64,000 nucleotides of DNA from an uncultured Bacteroides sp. (GTDB taxonomy: Bacteria > Bacteroidota > Bacteroidia > Bacteroidales > Bacteroidaceae), in contig NZ_OY782578.1 in assembly GCF_963677945.1 (NCBI RefSeq), positions 2,261,258 to 2,325,257 of the forward strand, read 5' to 3'. Below the pieces are notes generated by a model. The model saw only the letters and a program-made list of their open reading frames with translations, searched no databases and was not told the origin of the DNA. Made by a program: the position numbers and the translations under genes. Below are positions 26,901 through 33,892 of this stretch, one piece after another (position 1 is the first letter of the stretch; every line of letters begins with the position of its first letter).

Positions 26901-28071
26901 TCGCGTGGAAGTACATCTTGATTTGTTACCAGCTTCGGGAGACGGTCAGCCGGAATTATTGGAAATTCGTGTTGCAGATACGGGGATTGGTATCAACGAT
27001 GATGAAAAAGAAAAAATATTTGATCGCTTTTATCAGGTGAAACAAACCGATGAACATAAGTTTGGTGGTAGTGGAATAGGTCTTAATATGGTTAAAGAAT
27101 TTGTTCTATTGCATAAAGGAACTGTAGAAGTACACAACAATACCGGAAAAGGAAGCATCTTTGTTATTACCATACATGTAAATCGAAAAAAGGAAGAAGA
27201 AAATAAAGTTACGATCACAGAAGGTAAGGTTGCTGTTCTTACAGAAAAGCAGGAAGACTTGATTGATATGCAGGAAGTGCATGAAGAAGTTCCGGTTCGG
27301 TCGACAATACTTGTGGTTGATGATAATGATGATTTCCGTACCTTTATGAAGGATAGTCTCAAAGGAGAGTTTATTGTTCAGGAAGCTGCAAATGGAAAAG
27401 AGGCATGGGAGTCAATACTGGATTCTCTACCAGACATGATTATTAGTGATGTGATGATGCCCGAAATGGATGGATGCGAGCTTTGCCGTCTGGTAAAGAG
27501 TGATCTGCGTACTTCGCATATTCCATTGATTCTTCTTACTGCACGAACAGCAGAAGAGCATAAACTTGAAGGATTGGAAACTGGCGCGGATGATTACATT
27601 ACCAAGCCGTTCAATTTTGAAATCCTGATGCTCAGAATCCGTAAACTTATGGAAAGGAGAGAGGCTGCCCGTGAAGCTTTCCGTCAGCAAATAGAAGTTA
27701 AGCCCAGCGATATTACAATTACTTCTTTAGATGAAAAGCTAATTCAAAAAGCAATCAAGTATGTAGAAGATAATATAAGCAGTAGTGAGCTTTCTGTTGA
27801 GGAAATGAGCAAGTCTTTGGGCATGAGCCGTGTACATTTATACAAAAAACTGCTTTCTATAACAGGAAAGACTCCTATAGAATTTATACGTACCATTCGC
27901 TTGAAGAGGGCTGCTCAGTTACTCCGTGAGAGTCAGTTGAACATTTCAGAAGTTGCTTATCAGGTAGGATTTAATAACCCTAAGTATTTCAGTAAATACT
28001 TTAAAGAAGAATTTGGAATGTTGCCTTCAACCTATCAGGATAGAAAAGATAAAGATGAAGCAGAAATGTAA
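23917..28071 (+). CDS. hybrid two-component system sensor/regulator (HTCS)
   Basis: This 1384-residue one-protein signalling system has a signal peptide (1-21, ending LAQ), about fourteen Reg_prop beta-propeller repeats (FMWFGTVSGLNRYDG, NLWIGTNGAGVI), a Y_Y_Y domain (about 735-800) and a membrane helix (about 815-832). Next come HisKA with His870 in SHELRTPL, an ATPase domain with DTGIGI and GGSGIGLNMV, a receiver with Asp1178 in ISDVMMPEMDG and a C-terminal AraC-type DNA-binding domain (about 1280-1375). All key residues are present. HTCS proteins bind an oligosaccharide in the periplasm and activate nearby glycan-degrading genes. The divergent GH97/esterase pair is the obvious target. Confidence 0.95.
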   Translation: MKKHLYLYFFLLILFPSFALAQGKFMFKHLEVSNGLSHSQVNYIYKDSRGFMWFGTVSGLNRYDGYSYKLFQHNQQDTTSIIDNYISNIQEDADANLWINTGSGYVIYDSRKERFKRNVANELRKLGIQRNVESIFIDKQKNLLCYVRGLGVYQYQSASKKLLLFAQDGRAGNLSRGIITDIREGKAYYVIMFQSGLMECINKRTGKILRKENYIPANFGINTNKFFVYVDSDNDCWVYTEGSYGLWLYHANTRSWEYISNMSTKSVYTLSSNVIKDIAQDANGNVWIGTDHGGIDVINKKKEQVINLLNDPTDERSISHNTINCIYRDNTNIIWVGTYKKGISYYSESIFKFEVDHMSYYANQKNFNNDATILAEDTKGNLWIGTNGAGVICYNKSTGMRQLYQHIPGQESSLAGNIIVSLCASRDGKVWIGTYLGGMDCFDGSRFIHYKHDPNNPNSLANNNIWSIVEDNEGYIWIGTLGNGLQRLNPKTGQFLTFNNRKAQLLTSEYISSLCLGRDDILYIGTAIGVTTYNIRTGVFERFTTNKRGDQPFSTNNVNQLYVDSRGLLWVATREGLNIFDRKNDKITALFKTNGLPDNVITGVIEDTNKNMWVTTSNGVSNIIVATNPKTGDYSYTFYNYDERDGLQSSEFNMRSILRSFRGEILMGGIRGYNIFNPEIIKYNRTLPKVVFTDLQLFNNSVKVDSVYDGNLILKEGLNWTKEIKLKYRQNVFSVEFSSMNYVLPEKTKYAYKLEGFNQDWLIADENVHKITYTNLAPGTYTLMVKAANSDGFWNESAASLKIVIEPPFWRSGFAYLFYILIIIGLLVRARIMILTRERNRYKLEQIELEAKRNHEIDDMKLRFFTNISHELRTPLTLIISPLENVIKVINNDEQKQKLEMVHRNAIRLLHLVNQLIDFRRLDVQGHQVNLSYGDIVAYIKSVSSTFAELSEKKNIRLTFYSAINELRMEFDEDKMGKIMMNLLSNAFKFTNEGGRVEVHLDLLPASGDGQPELLEIRVADTGIGINDDEKEKIFDRFYQVKQTDEHKFGGSGIGLNMVKEFVLLHKGTVEVHNNTGKGSIFVITIHVNRKKEEENKVTITEGKVAVLTEKQEDLIDMQEVHEEVPVRSTILVVDDNDDFRTFMKDSLKGEFIVQEAANGKEAWESILDSLPDMIISDVMMPEMDGCELCRLVKSDLRTSHIPLILLTARTAEEHKLEGLETGADDYITKPFNFEILMLRIRKLMERREAAREAFRQQIEVKPSDITITSLDEKLIQKAIKYVEDNISSSELSVEEMSKSLGMSRVHLYKKLLSITGKTPIEFIRTIRLKRAAQLLRESQLNISEVAYQVGFNNPKYFSKYFKEEFGMLPSTYQDRKDKDEAEM

Positions 28072-28091
28072 GTAACAAACCTGTTACTTAC
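28068..28091 (+). terminator. terminator overlapping both convergent stop codons
   Basis: A perfect 10-bp stem, GTAAGTAACA (28068-28077) with its complement (28082-28091), has a 4-nt loop and is followed by TTTTTA. It includes the stop codons of the HTCS gene (28069-28071) and of the opposing phosphoesterase gene (28084-28086). Confidence 0.8.
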
Positions 28092-29256
28092 TTTTTAGAG
28101 TAATTACAGATATTTCGGGCCATGCACCAAAGCGGAAAGGTATTCCTAGGAATCCTAACCCCACGTTTACGTACAGGGATCTGTTGCCTTGTGTATACAA
28201 GCCTCTCCATTGTGAACTAAAAAGTGAGGCTAAAGAATGATTCCCAAGTGCAAATTGCATACCATGAGTATGTCCGGAAAGCATTAAAGCAACATCGCTT
28301 TCCGGCAAAACTTTCTTTTTCCAGTGAGAGGGATTGTGGCTGAGCAATAATTTAAAAGGAATTTCTTCTGCACCGATAAGCGCTTTCTTTAAATCGCCCC
28401 TGCCAGTAAAAGGAGGTGCTCCCCAGTTCTCTACGCCGACCAAGGCTATACTGTCACTGTTATGATGAAGAATACGATGTTCATTATTAAGTAGAATCCA
28501 ACCCATCTTAGCTTCTTTTTGTTTAAGAGATATAAGATTATCAGCCTGTTCTTTCGGATTTTTCCAACGATAGTATGGCCCGTAATCGTGATTGCCAAGA
28601 ATAGAAAATACTCCGTCTTTTGCTTTTAATTTGCTTAGAATATCTTCATAATTATCAAGTTCGTTGGCTTTGTTGTTTATCAAATCTCCGGTAAACACAA
28701 TTAAATCAGGTTGCTGCGCATTTACTAAATCTACAGCTTCCTGTAGTGCTTTTCCATTTCCTACCCAGCTCCCGATATGGATGTCCGACAGTTGCACTAT
28801 TTTGTATCCATCGAATCCTTTAGGTAGTAATGATGACTGGTATGTTAATGGCTTAACTTCGAATTTTGTTTTGCCCCAAAATGAACCATAAATAAGTATT
28901 GCTACCCAAATTACAGCCGAAGTAATTCCGGCGTATGTAAATGTAGAGATAGAACGTTTAAAGATAAAGCCCAAAGGAAGATCAAATATTGAGATAAGCA
29001 TAAATGAAAGCTTGGGCACGGTAAAAAGGAAATACGACATAATAAACCAGCTTACCAGTCGGTTTCGTTCAATTATAAAGTCGTGATTTGCAAAAAGAAA
29101 CAGATAGATGATACCTGCCAGTAATAACAACGAAGGCAGAAAATAAAGATACTTAATAAGAGTATTGGTTTGAAAATTAGATATATAAACCTTGTAGATA
29201 AATATATCTGGTAGGATAAGCACCAATAACAGGAATAAAAAGACTTTCTGCATCAT
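28084..29256 (-). CDS. membrane-anchored calcineurin-like metallophosphoesterase
   Basis: This 390-residue protein has four predicted N-terminal membrane helices (about 1-130) and a YkuE-type phosphoesterase domain (about 150-385). Metal-binding motifs are complete: IVQLSDIHIGSW, VFTGDLINNKA, SILGNHDYG, LLLSHNP and LMLSGHTHGMQ. Family members cleave phosphomonoesters or pyrophosphates such as UDP-DAG intermediates at the membrane; the substrate here is unknown. It stands alone between two hairpins. Confidence 0.88.
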   Translation of the reverse strand: MMQKVFLFLLLVLILPDIFIYKVYISNFQTNTLIKYLYFLPSLLLLAGIIYLFLFANHDFIIERNRLVSWFIMSYFLFTVPKLSFMLISIFDLPLGFIFKRSISTFTYAGITSAVIWVAILIYGSFWGKTKFEVKPLTYQSSLLPKGFDGYKIVQLSDIHIGSWVGNGKALQEAVDLVNAQQPDLIVFTGDLINNKANELDNYEDILSKLKAKDGVFSILGNHDYGPYYRWKNPKEQADNLISLKQKEAKMGWILLNNEHRILHHNSDSIALVGVENWGAPPFTGRGDLKKALIGAEEIPFKLLLSHNPSHWKKKVLPESDVALMLSGHTHGMQFALGNHSLASLFSSQWRGLYTQGNRSLYVNVGLGFLGIPFRFGAWPEISVITLKSK

Positions 29257-29273
29257 ATTCTTTGTGGCCTTTT

Positions 29274-29309
29274 AAAAGTCTTTCCTGCTTTTAGACAGGA
29301 AAGACTTTT
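29274..29309. terminator. bidirectional hairpin downstream of the ECF/membrane-protein operon
   Basis: A perfect 14-bp stem, AAAAGTCTTTCCTG (29274-29287) with its complement (29296-29309), has an 8-nt loop and A/T-run ends. It follows the 29339 stop on the minus strand and sits just upstream of the phosphoesterase start, so the latter gene's promoter must lie in or very near it. Confidence 0.82.
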
Positions 29310-29338
29310 TTTTGAGAGTTGTTAGTAAAGTAATGTAA

Positions 29339-29941
29339 TTAATCTTGTTCTAGTTCTCTCAACTCAGCAAGATTCCGTTTAATATCTTTTAATTTATCGT
29401 AAAATAAATTTTTTATAACCCAGATAGCTGCAATGCAACCAATAATCCATACTCCGAGAAATACTAATATGGTAACTAGATTCAGCGCTAGCAGATTAAG
29501 GCAGAACGCCTGCATTAAAAAAGCTGATAAGAAAAAGAGAGCTGCCACAAAACATTCAATGATAAAATTCCGGTGATAGGCAGTAACCTTTTTAACAATG
29601 GTTACTAGTGGCATTTTTTCTATATCAATACTTTTTAGATACATATATCCTAAGCTATCCCATATCATACCAAAGCAAAGCATTCCCCATATAAAAATCC
29701 ATAAACAGTATTCTTTATTATTATGATCTGCAGTCAGTAAATAATAACTTAAACCAATAATTGCAAGAAAGCCTACTATCAGAGTCGCTTTTGAGTACAT
29801 TAGCATTTTCTTCATCGAACTATGCGTTTGCTTTGTTCGTTCGTTGATTAGTTTGCTTAATGTATGTTCATCTAATATTTCTTCCTTTTTTAGTCGGTTA
29901 TCCAGTATATCCCACGACTTTTTCAATTCATCAAGTTCCAT
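29339..29941 (-). CDS. four-helix membrane protein, candidate anti-sigma partner
   Basis: This 200-residue protein has a charged cytoplasmic N-terminus (1-45, LDELKKSWDILDNRLKKEEI), then four hydrophobic segments (about 48-67, 78-95, 125-145, 150-172) and a charged, coiled-coil-like C-terminus (LKDIKRNLAELREL). It lies 10 bp after an ECF sigma factor in the same operon. By position it is a candidate membrane-bound regulator of that sigma factor, but it has no FecR or zinc-finger anti-sigma motif. I do not recognise a named family with confidence. Confidence 0.7.
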   Translation of the reverse strand: MELDELKKSWDILDNRLKKEEILDEHTLSKLINERTKQTHSSMKKMLMYSKATLIVGFLAIIGLSYYLLTADHNNKEYCLWIFIWGMLCFGMIWDSLGYMYLKSIDIEKMPLVTIVKKVTAYHRNFIIECFVAALFFLSAFLMQAFCLNLLALNLVTILVFLGVWIIGCIAAIWVIKNLFYDKLKDIKRNLAELRELEQD

Positions 29942-29951
29942 TGTTCAATAT

Positions 29952-30455
29952 TTAGTTGTGAGGCATTTTTCTTAATTTATCTTTTATTCTGCTCAGTTTG
30001 GTTGCAATATTTGTAACCGTTAACCCGGTAATCTCTGCAATTTCTGCATAGTCCTTATTCTCCAGATAGAGAAGAATAATAGATTTGTCGAGTTGTCCCA
30101 AACAATTTATGAGCCTATATAATTCCACCAGCATTTCCCGGAAACTGTCTTCCTCCTCTGTTAACCATTCCGCTTCTTGTGTCAGTGAAACGATCTCTGG
30201 TATATTTTTTTCTTTACGAATGAATGAGATACAAGTATTCAACGTAATGCGATATATCCATGTAGATATTTTGCATTCGCGTCGAAACTTCGGGAAAGCT
30301 CGCCAGATGTTCAGTACAGCTTCCTGATATAAATCATTAAGCGTTACCGACTTAGTGGTGTATAAATAGCAGACTTTGTATATGACACGCTCATATTCTT
30401 TAATGCATGCCGTAAACTCCTGCTCTAATTCCTTGTTTATTCTTGTCTCGTCCAT
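29952..30455 (-). CDS. ECF RNA polymerase sigma factor
   Basis: This 167-residue protein has region 2 at about residues 12-75 (YKVCYLY, LNDLYQEAVLNIWRAFPKFR, STWIYRITLNTCISFIRKEK) and region 4 at about 110-165 (GQLDKSIILLYLENKDYAEI, VTNIATKLSRIKDKLRK). It differs from the FecI-type factor at 6954 in lacking a downstream FecR and TonB receptor. Its partner is a four-helix membrane protein, an arrangement known for several Bacteroidetes ECF groups. The signal is unknown. Confidence 0.92.
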   Translation of the reverse strand: MDETRINKELEQEFTACIKEYERVIYKVCYLYTTKSVTLNDLYQEAVLNIWRAFPKFRRECKISTWIYRITLNTCISFIRKEKNIPEIVSLTQEAEWLTEEEDSFREMLVELYRLINCLGQLDKSIILLYLENKDYAEIAEITGLTVTNIATKLSRIKDKLRKMPHN

Positions 30456-30567
30456 TTGCTAAATCACTTAATTAGTCGTGAGTAACAGGGAAAAATCACA
30501 AAATTTCAGGGAACCTAATACTTTTTTTAACTAATTGTTTTTTAAAAGCAGTAGGGTGTATATAGAT

Positions 30568-30581
30568 AAGGTCTAGACCTT
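30568..30581. repeat. 14-bp perfect palindrome AAGGTCTAGACCTT
   Basis: It lies 113 bp upstream of the ECF sigma start, beyond the terminator hairpin of the preceding operon. It could be an operator or part of the terminator region. Confidence 0.4.
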
Positions 30582-30594
30582 TTATTATTTTAGT

Positions 30595-30620
30595 CTACAC
30601 TTTTTGTTATAAAGGTGTAG
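30595..30620 (-). terminator. hairpin downstream of the GT2 - pyrC - MetH-domain operon
   Basis: CTACAC (30595-30600) pairs with GTGTAG (30615-30620), with additional T/A pairs inside the loop. On the minus strand the sequence after it is T-rich in patches. It is a moderate terminator candidate about 86 bp past the stop. Confidence 0.5.
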
Positions 30621-30705
30621 GTCTTTAAACGAACTGTTCTATTAATTTTATATTATTATTGGCTATATATTACTTAAAAAATTGAGTCTCAACTAATAAA
30701 GTCGA

Positions 30706-31590
30706 TTATAAGTTTGCTGCAAGAAACTTTCTCATTACAGATTCTTCCATGTTTCTTCTGCGCGCATAATCTTTCAACTGATCTTCTCCTATTTTTCCGA
30801 TAGAAAAATAGCTTGATGCAGGATGCGAGATTATTATTCCGCTTACAGAAGCATGCGGATACATTGCTCCGTTTTCTGTGAGTTTAATTCCAATCTTACT
30901 CATATCAATCAAATCATTCAGTAAAAAGTTGATAGATTGATCGGGGATGGATGGATATCCCACAGCCGGACGAATTCCTTGATACTTTACTTTCAACATA
31001 TCTTTTATGGTCAGATTCTCATCTTTGGCATATCCCCAGGCTACTTTTCGTACGTACTCGTGCATCTTTTCAACAGCAGCTTCAGCAAGGCGGTCGGTCA
31101 ATGTTTGAACCAATATATGTTTATATGGATCGTCTTCGTATGTTTTTTCCATTTCAGGGTCAACACTCGAGGCAAATACGCCCACTGTGTCTTTTATTCC
31201 TGATGAAAGCGGACGAACATAATCACTTAAACATAAATAGGGTTCATTGTCTTTTTTGCGTACCTGCTGACGAAGCAACGGAATTACAACGTCTCCTACG
31301 ATAAGATTATCTCCGTCTGAATTAGAATCAAACAGTTCAAACATTACTTTAACTTCATAATTTTTATCCAGTTCGTTAAGCATTCTGTTTGCTTCCTTGA
31401 AAAGTTGCATAGCTTCGGCCGCTTTTGTACGATCTTCCTCCGGAAAGCTGGCAAGCCATTGTGCACGGCAGGAATCACATCCGTGAATATCCGATATTTG
31501 ACCGAACTGTGCTCCCAATCTCCATGCATGGAAAAAGTAAAGCCAGTCAATATACTCTACAAGCTCATGAATTTTATATGAAGTTACCAT
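30706..31590 (-). CDS. stand-alone MetH reactivation (AdoMet-binding) domain protein
   Basis: This 294-residue protein is essentially only the C-terminal activation domain of cobalamin-dependent methionine synthase. The start ELVEYIDWLYFFHAWRLG aligns with the domain start. The AdoMet signature GIRPAVGYPSIPDQS is intact, and SGIIISHPASSYFSIGKI with DYARRRNM forms the end. In full-length MetH this domain supplies AdoMet to remethylate oxidised cobalamin. No catalytic MetH modules lie nearby. It probably acts in trans on a separate methionine synthase or another corrinoid enzyme. It has a short insert (GCDSCRAQWLASFPEEDR) near residue 36. It follows dihydroorotase by 3 bp. Confidence 0.86.
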   Translation of the reverse strand: MVTSYKIHELVEYIDWLYFFHAWRLGAQFGQISDIHGCDSCRAQWLASFPEEDRTKAAEAMQLFKEANRMLNELDKNYEVKVMFELFDSNSDGDNLIVGDVVIPLLRQQVRKKDNEPYLCLSDYVRPLSSGIKDTVGVFASSVDPEMEKTYEDDPYKHILVQTLTDRLAEAAVEKMHEYVRKVAWGYAKDENLTIKDMLKVKYQGIRPAVGYPSIPDQSINFLLNDLIDMSKIGIKLTENGAMYPHASVSGIIISHPASSYFSIGKIGEDQLKDYARRRNMEESVMRKFLAANL

Positions 31591-31593
31591 AGT

Positions 31594-32931
31594 TTATCTG
31601 AATCTAAGTTCCTGTCCGCGATATGAATTATCTAATTGTCCGTCAGAGTATACAGTATGTCCATTAACGAAAGTACGTTCTACTTTGTGATTGAACTTAA
31701 AACCTTCCAATGGGCTCCAGCCACATTTACTGAGAATCTTATCAGTTGTAAGTTTCCATTCTGATTTAGGGTTTACAATTACGAGGTCGGCCTGGTAACC
31801 TTCCCGGATATATCCACGATTATGTATCTGGAAAAGCTCTGCCGGAGCATGACACATTTTTTGCACAATCTGTTCCTTTGTGAAAACCTGAGGCTCGGCA
31901 AGTTCGAACATAGAGACCAATGAGAATTGAATCATAGGCATACCCGAAGTTGCACGTAAAGCACCACCTTCTTTATCACTCAGTAAATGTGGTGCATGGT
32001 CTGTTGCAACCACGTCAATACGGTTTTCTGTGATGGCATTCAATAACAAGGCTCTGTCAATTACAGTTTTAATTGCCGGATTACATTTAATACGTGTACC
32101 TAATTTCTTGTACCATGTATCGTCGAAAATAAGATGGGAAACGCAGGCTTCTGCTGTAATTTTTTTCTCCTTGATCGGTACATTTTTAAACAGATCAAGT
32201 TCTTTGGCTGTAGAAATATGGAGAATATGAAGTCTGGCACCTGTCTTTTCAGCCAATTCAACTGCCAATGCTGAAGATGCATAACATGCTTCTTCGCTTC
32301 TTATCATCGGATGATAAATAATATCGGGATCATCACCGTATTTTTCTTTGGCAAGGCGAGTGTTCTGTGCAATAATTACAGGATCTTCGCAGTGAGCGGC
32401 AATCAGCAAATCGGTTCCACCAAAAACTTTCATCAGACTTTCCTTGCGATCAACCAGCATATTTCCGGTACTCGAGCCCATAAAAAGTTTAACTCCGCAC
32501 ACACGGTGAGGATCTAACTGAGAAAGTAGATCGGAATTTGTATTTGTAGCACCAAAGTAAAAAGAGTAGTTGATTAAACTCTTTTCGGCTCCCAGCTGAA
32601 ACTTAGCATTCAATGCATCAAGATCCGTAGTTTGAGGCATTGTATTCGGCATATCCATAAAAGAGGTAACGCCTCCTGCAGCTGCAGCCCGGCTTTCGCT
32701 TGTAATATCTGCCTTTTGAGTCAATCCCGGTTCGCGGAAATGCACATGGTCATCGATAACTCCAGGAATAAGATATTTACCTTTTGCATCAATTATATCG
32801 GTATACGTGTCTTCGGTTGTTACAGCTCCTTCTATAACTTTGGCTATTTTGTCATCTTCAATTATAACAGAGCCTGTAAAACTGCGCCCTTCGTTTATAA
32901 TCGTGGCGTCTTTGATAAGAGTACGTTTCAT
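31594..32931 (-). CDS. pyrC: dihydroorotase
   Basis: This 445-residue amidohydrolase catalyses the reversible cyclisation of carbamoyl-aspartate to dihydroorotate in pyrimidine synthesis. Metal ligands are visible: DDHVHFREPG (about 60), the probable carboxylated lysine in CGVKLFMGSS (about 148), LHILHIS (about 234) and VVATDHAPH (about 310). The length fits the class I form. Its start codon overlaps the end of the upstream glycosyltransferase by 4 bp (ATGA type), implying coupled translation. Confidence 0.93.
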   Translation of the reverse strand: MKRTLIKDATIINEGRSFTGSVIIEDDKIAKVIEGAVTTEDTYTDIIDAKGKYLIPGVIDDHVHFREPGLTQKADITSESRAAAAGGVTSFMDMPNTMPQTTDLDALNAKFQLGAEKSLINYSFYFGATNTNSDLLSQLDPHRVCGVKLFMGSSTGNMLVDRKESLMKVFGGTDLLIAAHCEDPVIIAQNTRLAKEKYGDDPDIIYHPMIRSEEACYASSALAVELAEKTGARLHILHISTAKELDLFKNVPIKEKKITAEACVSHLIFDDTWYKKLGTRIKCNPAIKTVIDRALLLNAITENRIDVVATDHAPHLLSDKEGGALRATSGMPMIQFSLVSMFELAEPQVFTKEQIVQKMCHAPAELFQIHNRGYIREGYQADLVIVNPKSEWKLTTDKILSKCGWSPLEGFKFNHKVERTFVNGHTVYSDGQLDNSYRGQELRFR

Positions 32932-33671
32932 TTCTTTTGAGGGTATTTACGGAAGAAACTATCAAATTTTAATTGAAGAACTCCCATTACTGCTTCTCCG
33001 AATATTCCACTGTTCATTTTTGAGGAACCCAATTCACGGTTAATGAAAATCACAGGAACCTCCAATATATTGAAGCCAGACTTGTAAGCCATGAATTTCA
33101 TCTCGATCTGGAATGCATATCCCTTGAACTTTATTTTATCAAGCTCAATAGTTTCCAATACTTCACGGCGGTAGCACTTAAATCCGGCAGTGGTATCTGC
33201 AACCGGAATACCTGTGATAAAACGAACATATTTTGATGCAAAGTAAGACATAAGTACTCGTCCCATTGGCCAGTTCACCACGTTTACACCACTTACATAG
33301 CGTGAACCGATGGCTACATCTCCTCCCAAAACTGTACATGCGTGATAAAGACGAGGCAAATCGTTAGGACTGTGAGAAAAATCGGCATCCATTTCAAAAA
33401 TAAAATCATATTTATTTTCTATAGCCCATTTAAAACCAGTGATGTATGCTGTACCAAGTCCAAGTTTTCCCTTACGCTCAATCATAAACAAACGTTCAGG
33501 AAACTCAAGTTGTAGTCGTTTCACGATAGAAGCTGTGCCGTCCGGTGAACCATCTTCAATGATTAGTATGTGAAATATTTTATCTAATCCGAAAACTGCG
33601 CGGATTATATTTTCAATGTTTTCCTTTTCATTATAGGTTGGAATAATAACGATACTGTCGGAGGCTTGCAT
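32928..33671 (-). CDS. polyprenol-phosphate mannosyltransferase-like GT2 glycosyltransferase
   Basis: This 247-residue single-domain GT2 enzyme has IVIIPTYNEKENIENII at the N-terminus, the nucleotide-binding IIEDGSPDGT, the metal motif EMDADFSHSP (DxD) and the acceptor-side QIEMKFMAYKSGF. It is DPM1-like and lacks C-terminal membrane helices. Such enzymes make polyprenyl-phosphate-mannose or -glucose used for protein O-glycosylation or envelope glycans. It is first gene of an operon with dihydroorotase and the MetH domain, an association with no obvious metabolic logic. Confidence 0.9.
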   Translation of the reverse strand: MQASDSIVIIPTYNEKENIENIIRAVFGLDKIFHILIIEDGSPDGTASIVKRLQLEFPERLFMIERKGKLGLGTAYITGFKWAIENKYDFIFEMDADFSHSPNDLPRLYHACTVLGGDVAIGSRYVSGVNVVNWPMGRVLMSYFASKYVRFITGIPVADTTAGFKCYRREVLETIELDKIKFKGYAFQIEMKFMAYKSGFNILEVPVIFINRELGSSKMNSGIFGEAVMGVLQLKFDSFFRKYPQKK

Positions 33672-33695
33672 ATTTTTGTTGTGTATTTAGTAAGA

Positions 33696-33725
33696 CAAAA
33701 GTAGTTAATTTATTGTACCTGCAAA
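33696..33725 (-). promoter_or_regulatory. promoter of the GT2 - pyrC - MetH-domain operon
   Basis: On the minus strand TTTG (33725-33722), 18 bp, then TACTTTTG (33703-33696) match both boxes. The predicted start near 33689 leaves a leader of about 18 nt. Confidence 0.62.
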
Positions 33726-33745
33726 AGAGAACCATATTTTTTTAG

Positions 33746-33753
33746 TAATTTTG
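33746..33753 (+). promoter_or_regulatory. -7 box upstream of mfd
   Basis: TAATTTTG followed by CAGGG fits TAnnTTTG, 140 bp before the mfd ATG. No TTTG at the expected spacing. It lies back-to-back with the minus-strand GT2 promoter. Confidence 0.4.
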
Positions 33754-33892
33754 CAGGGAAGATTAAAATCTTTTCACCACAGTTGGCTTTTATTCCTTGT
33801 TTTTTGTTTGTTATTATATCTATATAACAGTTTCGATAAGGATAAAATTGCAAGTTTATTCATATTCTGAGGTGAAAAAATAGATTGTTTTT

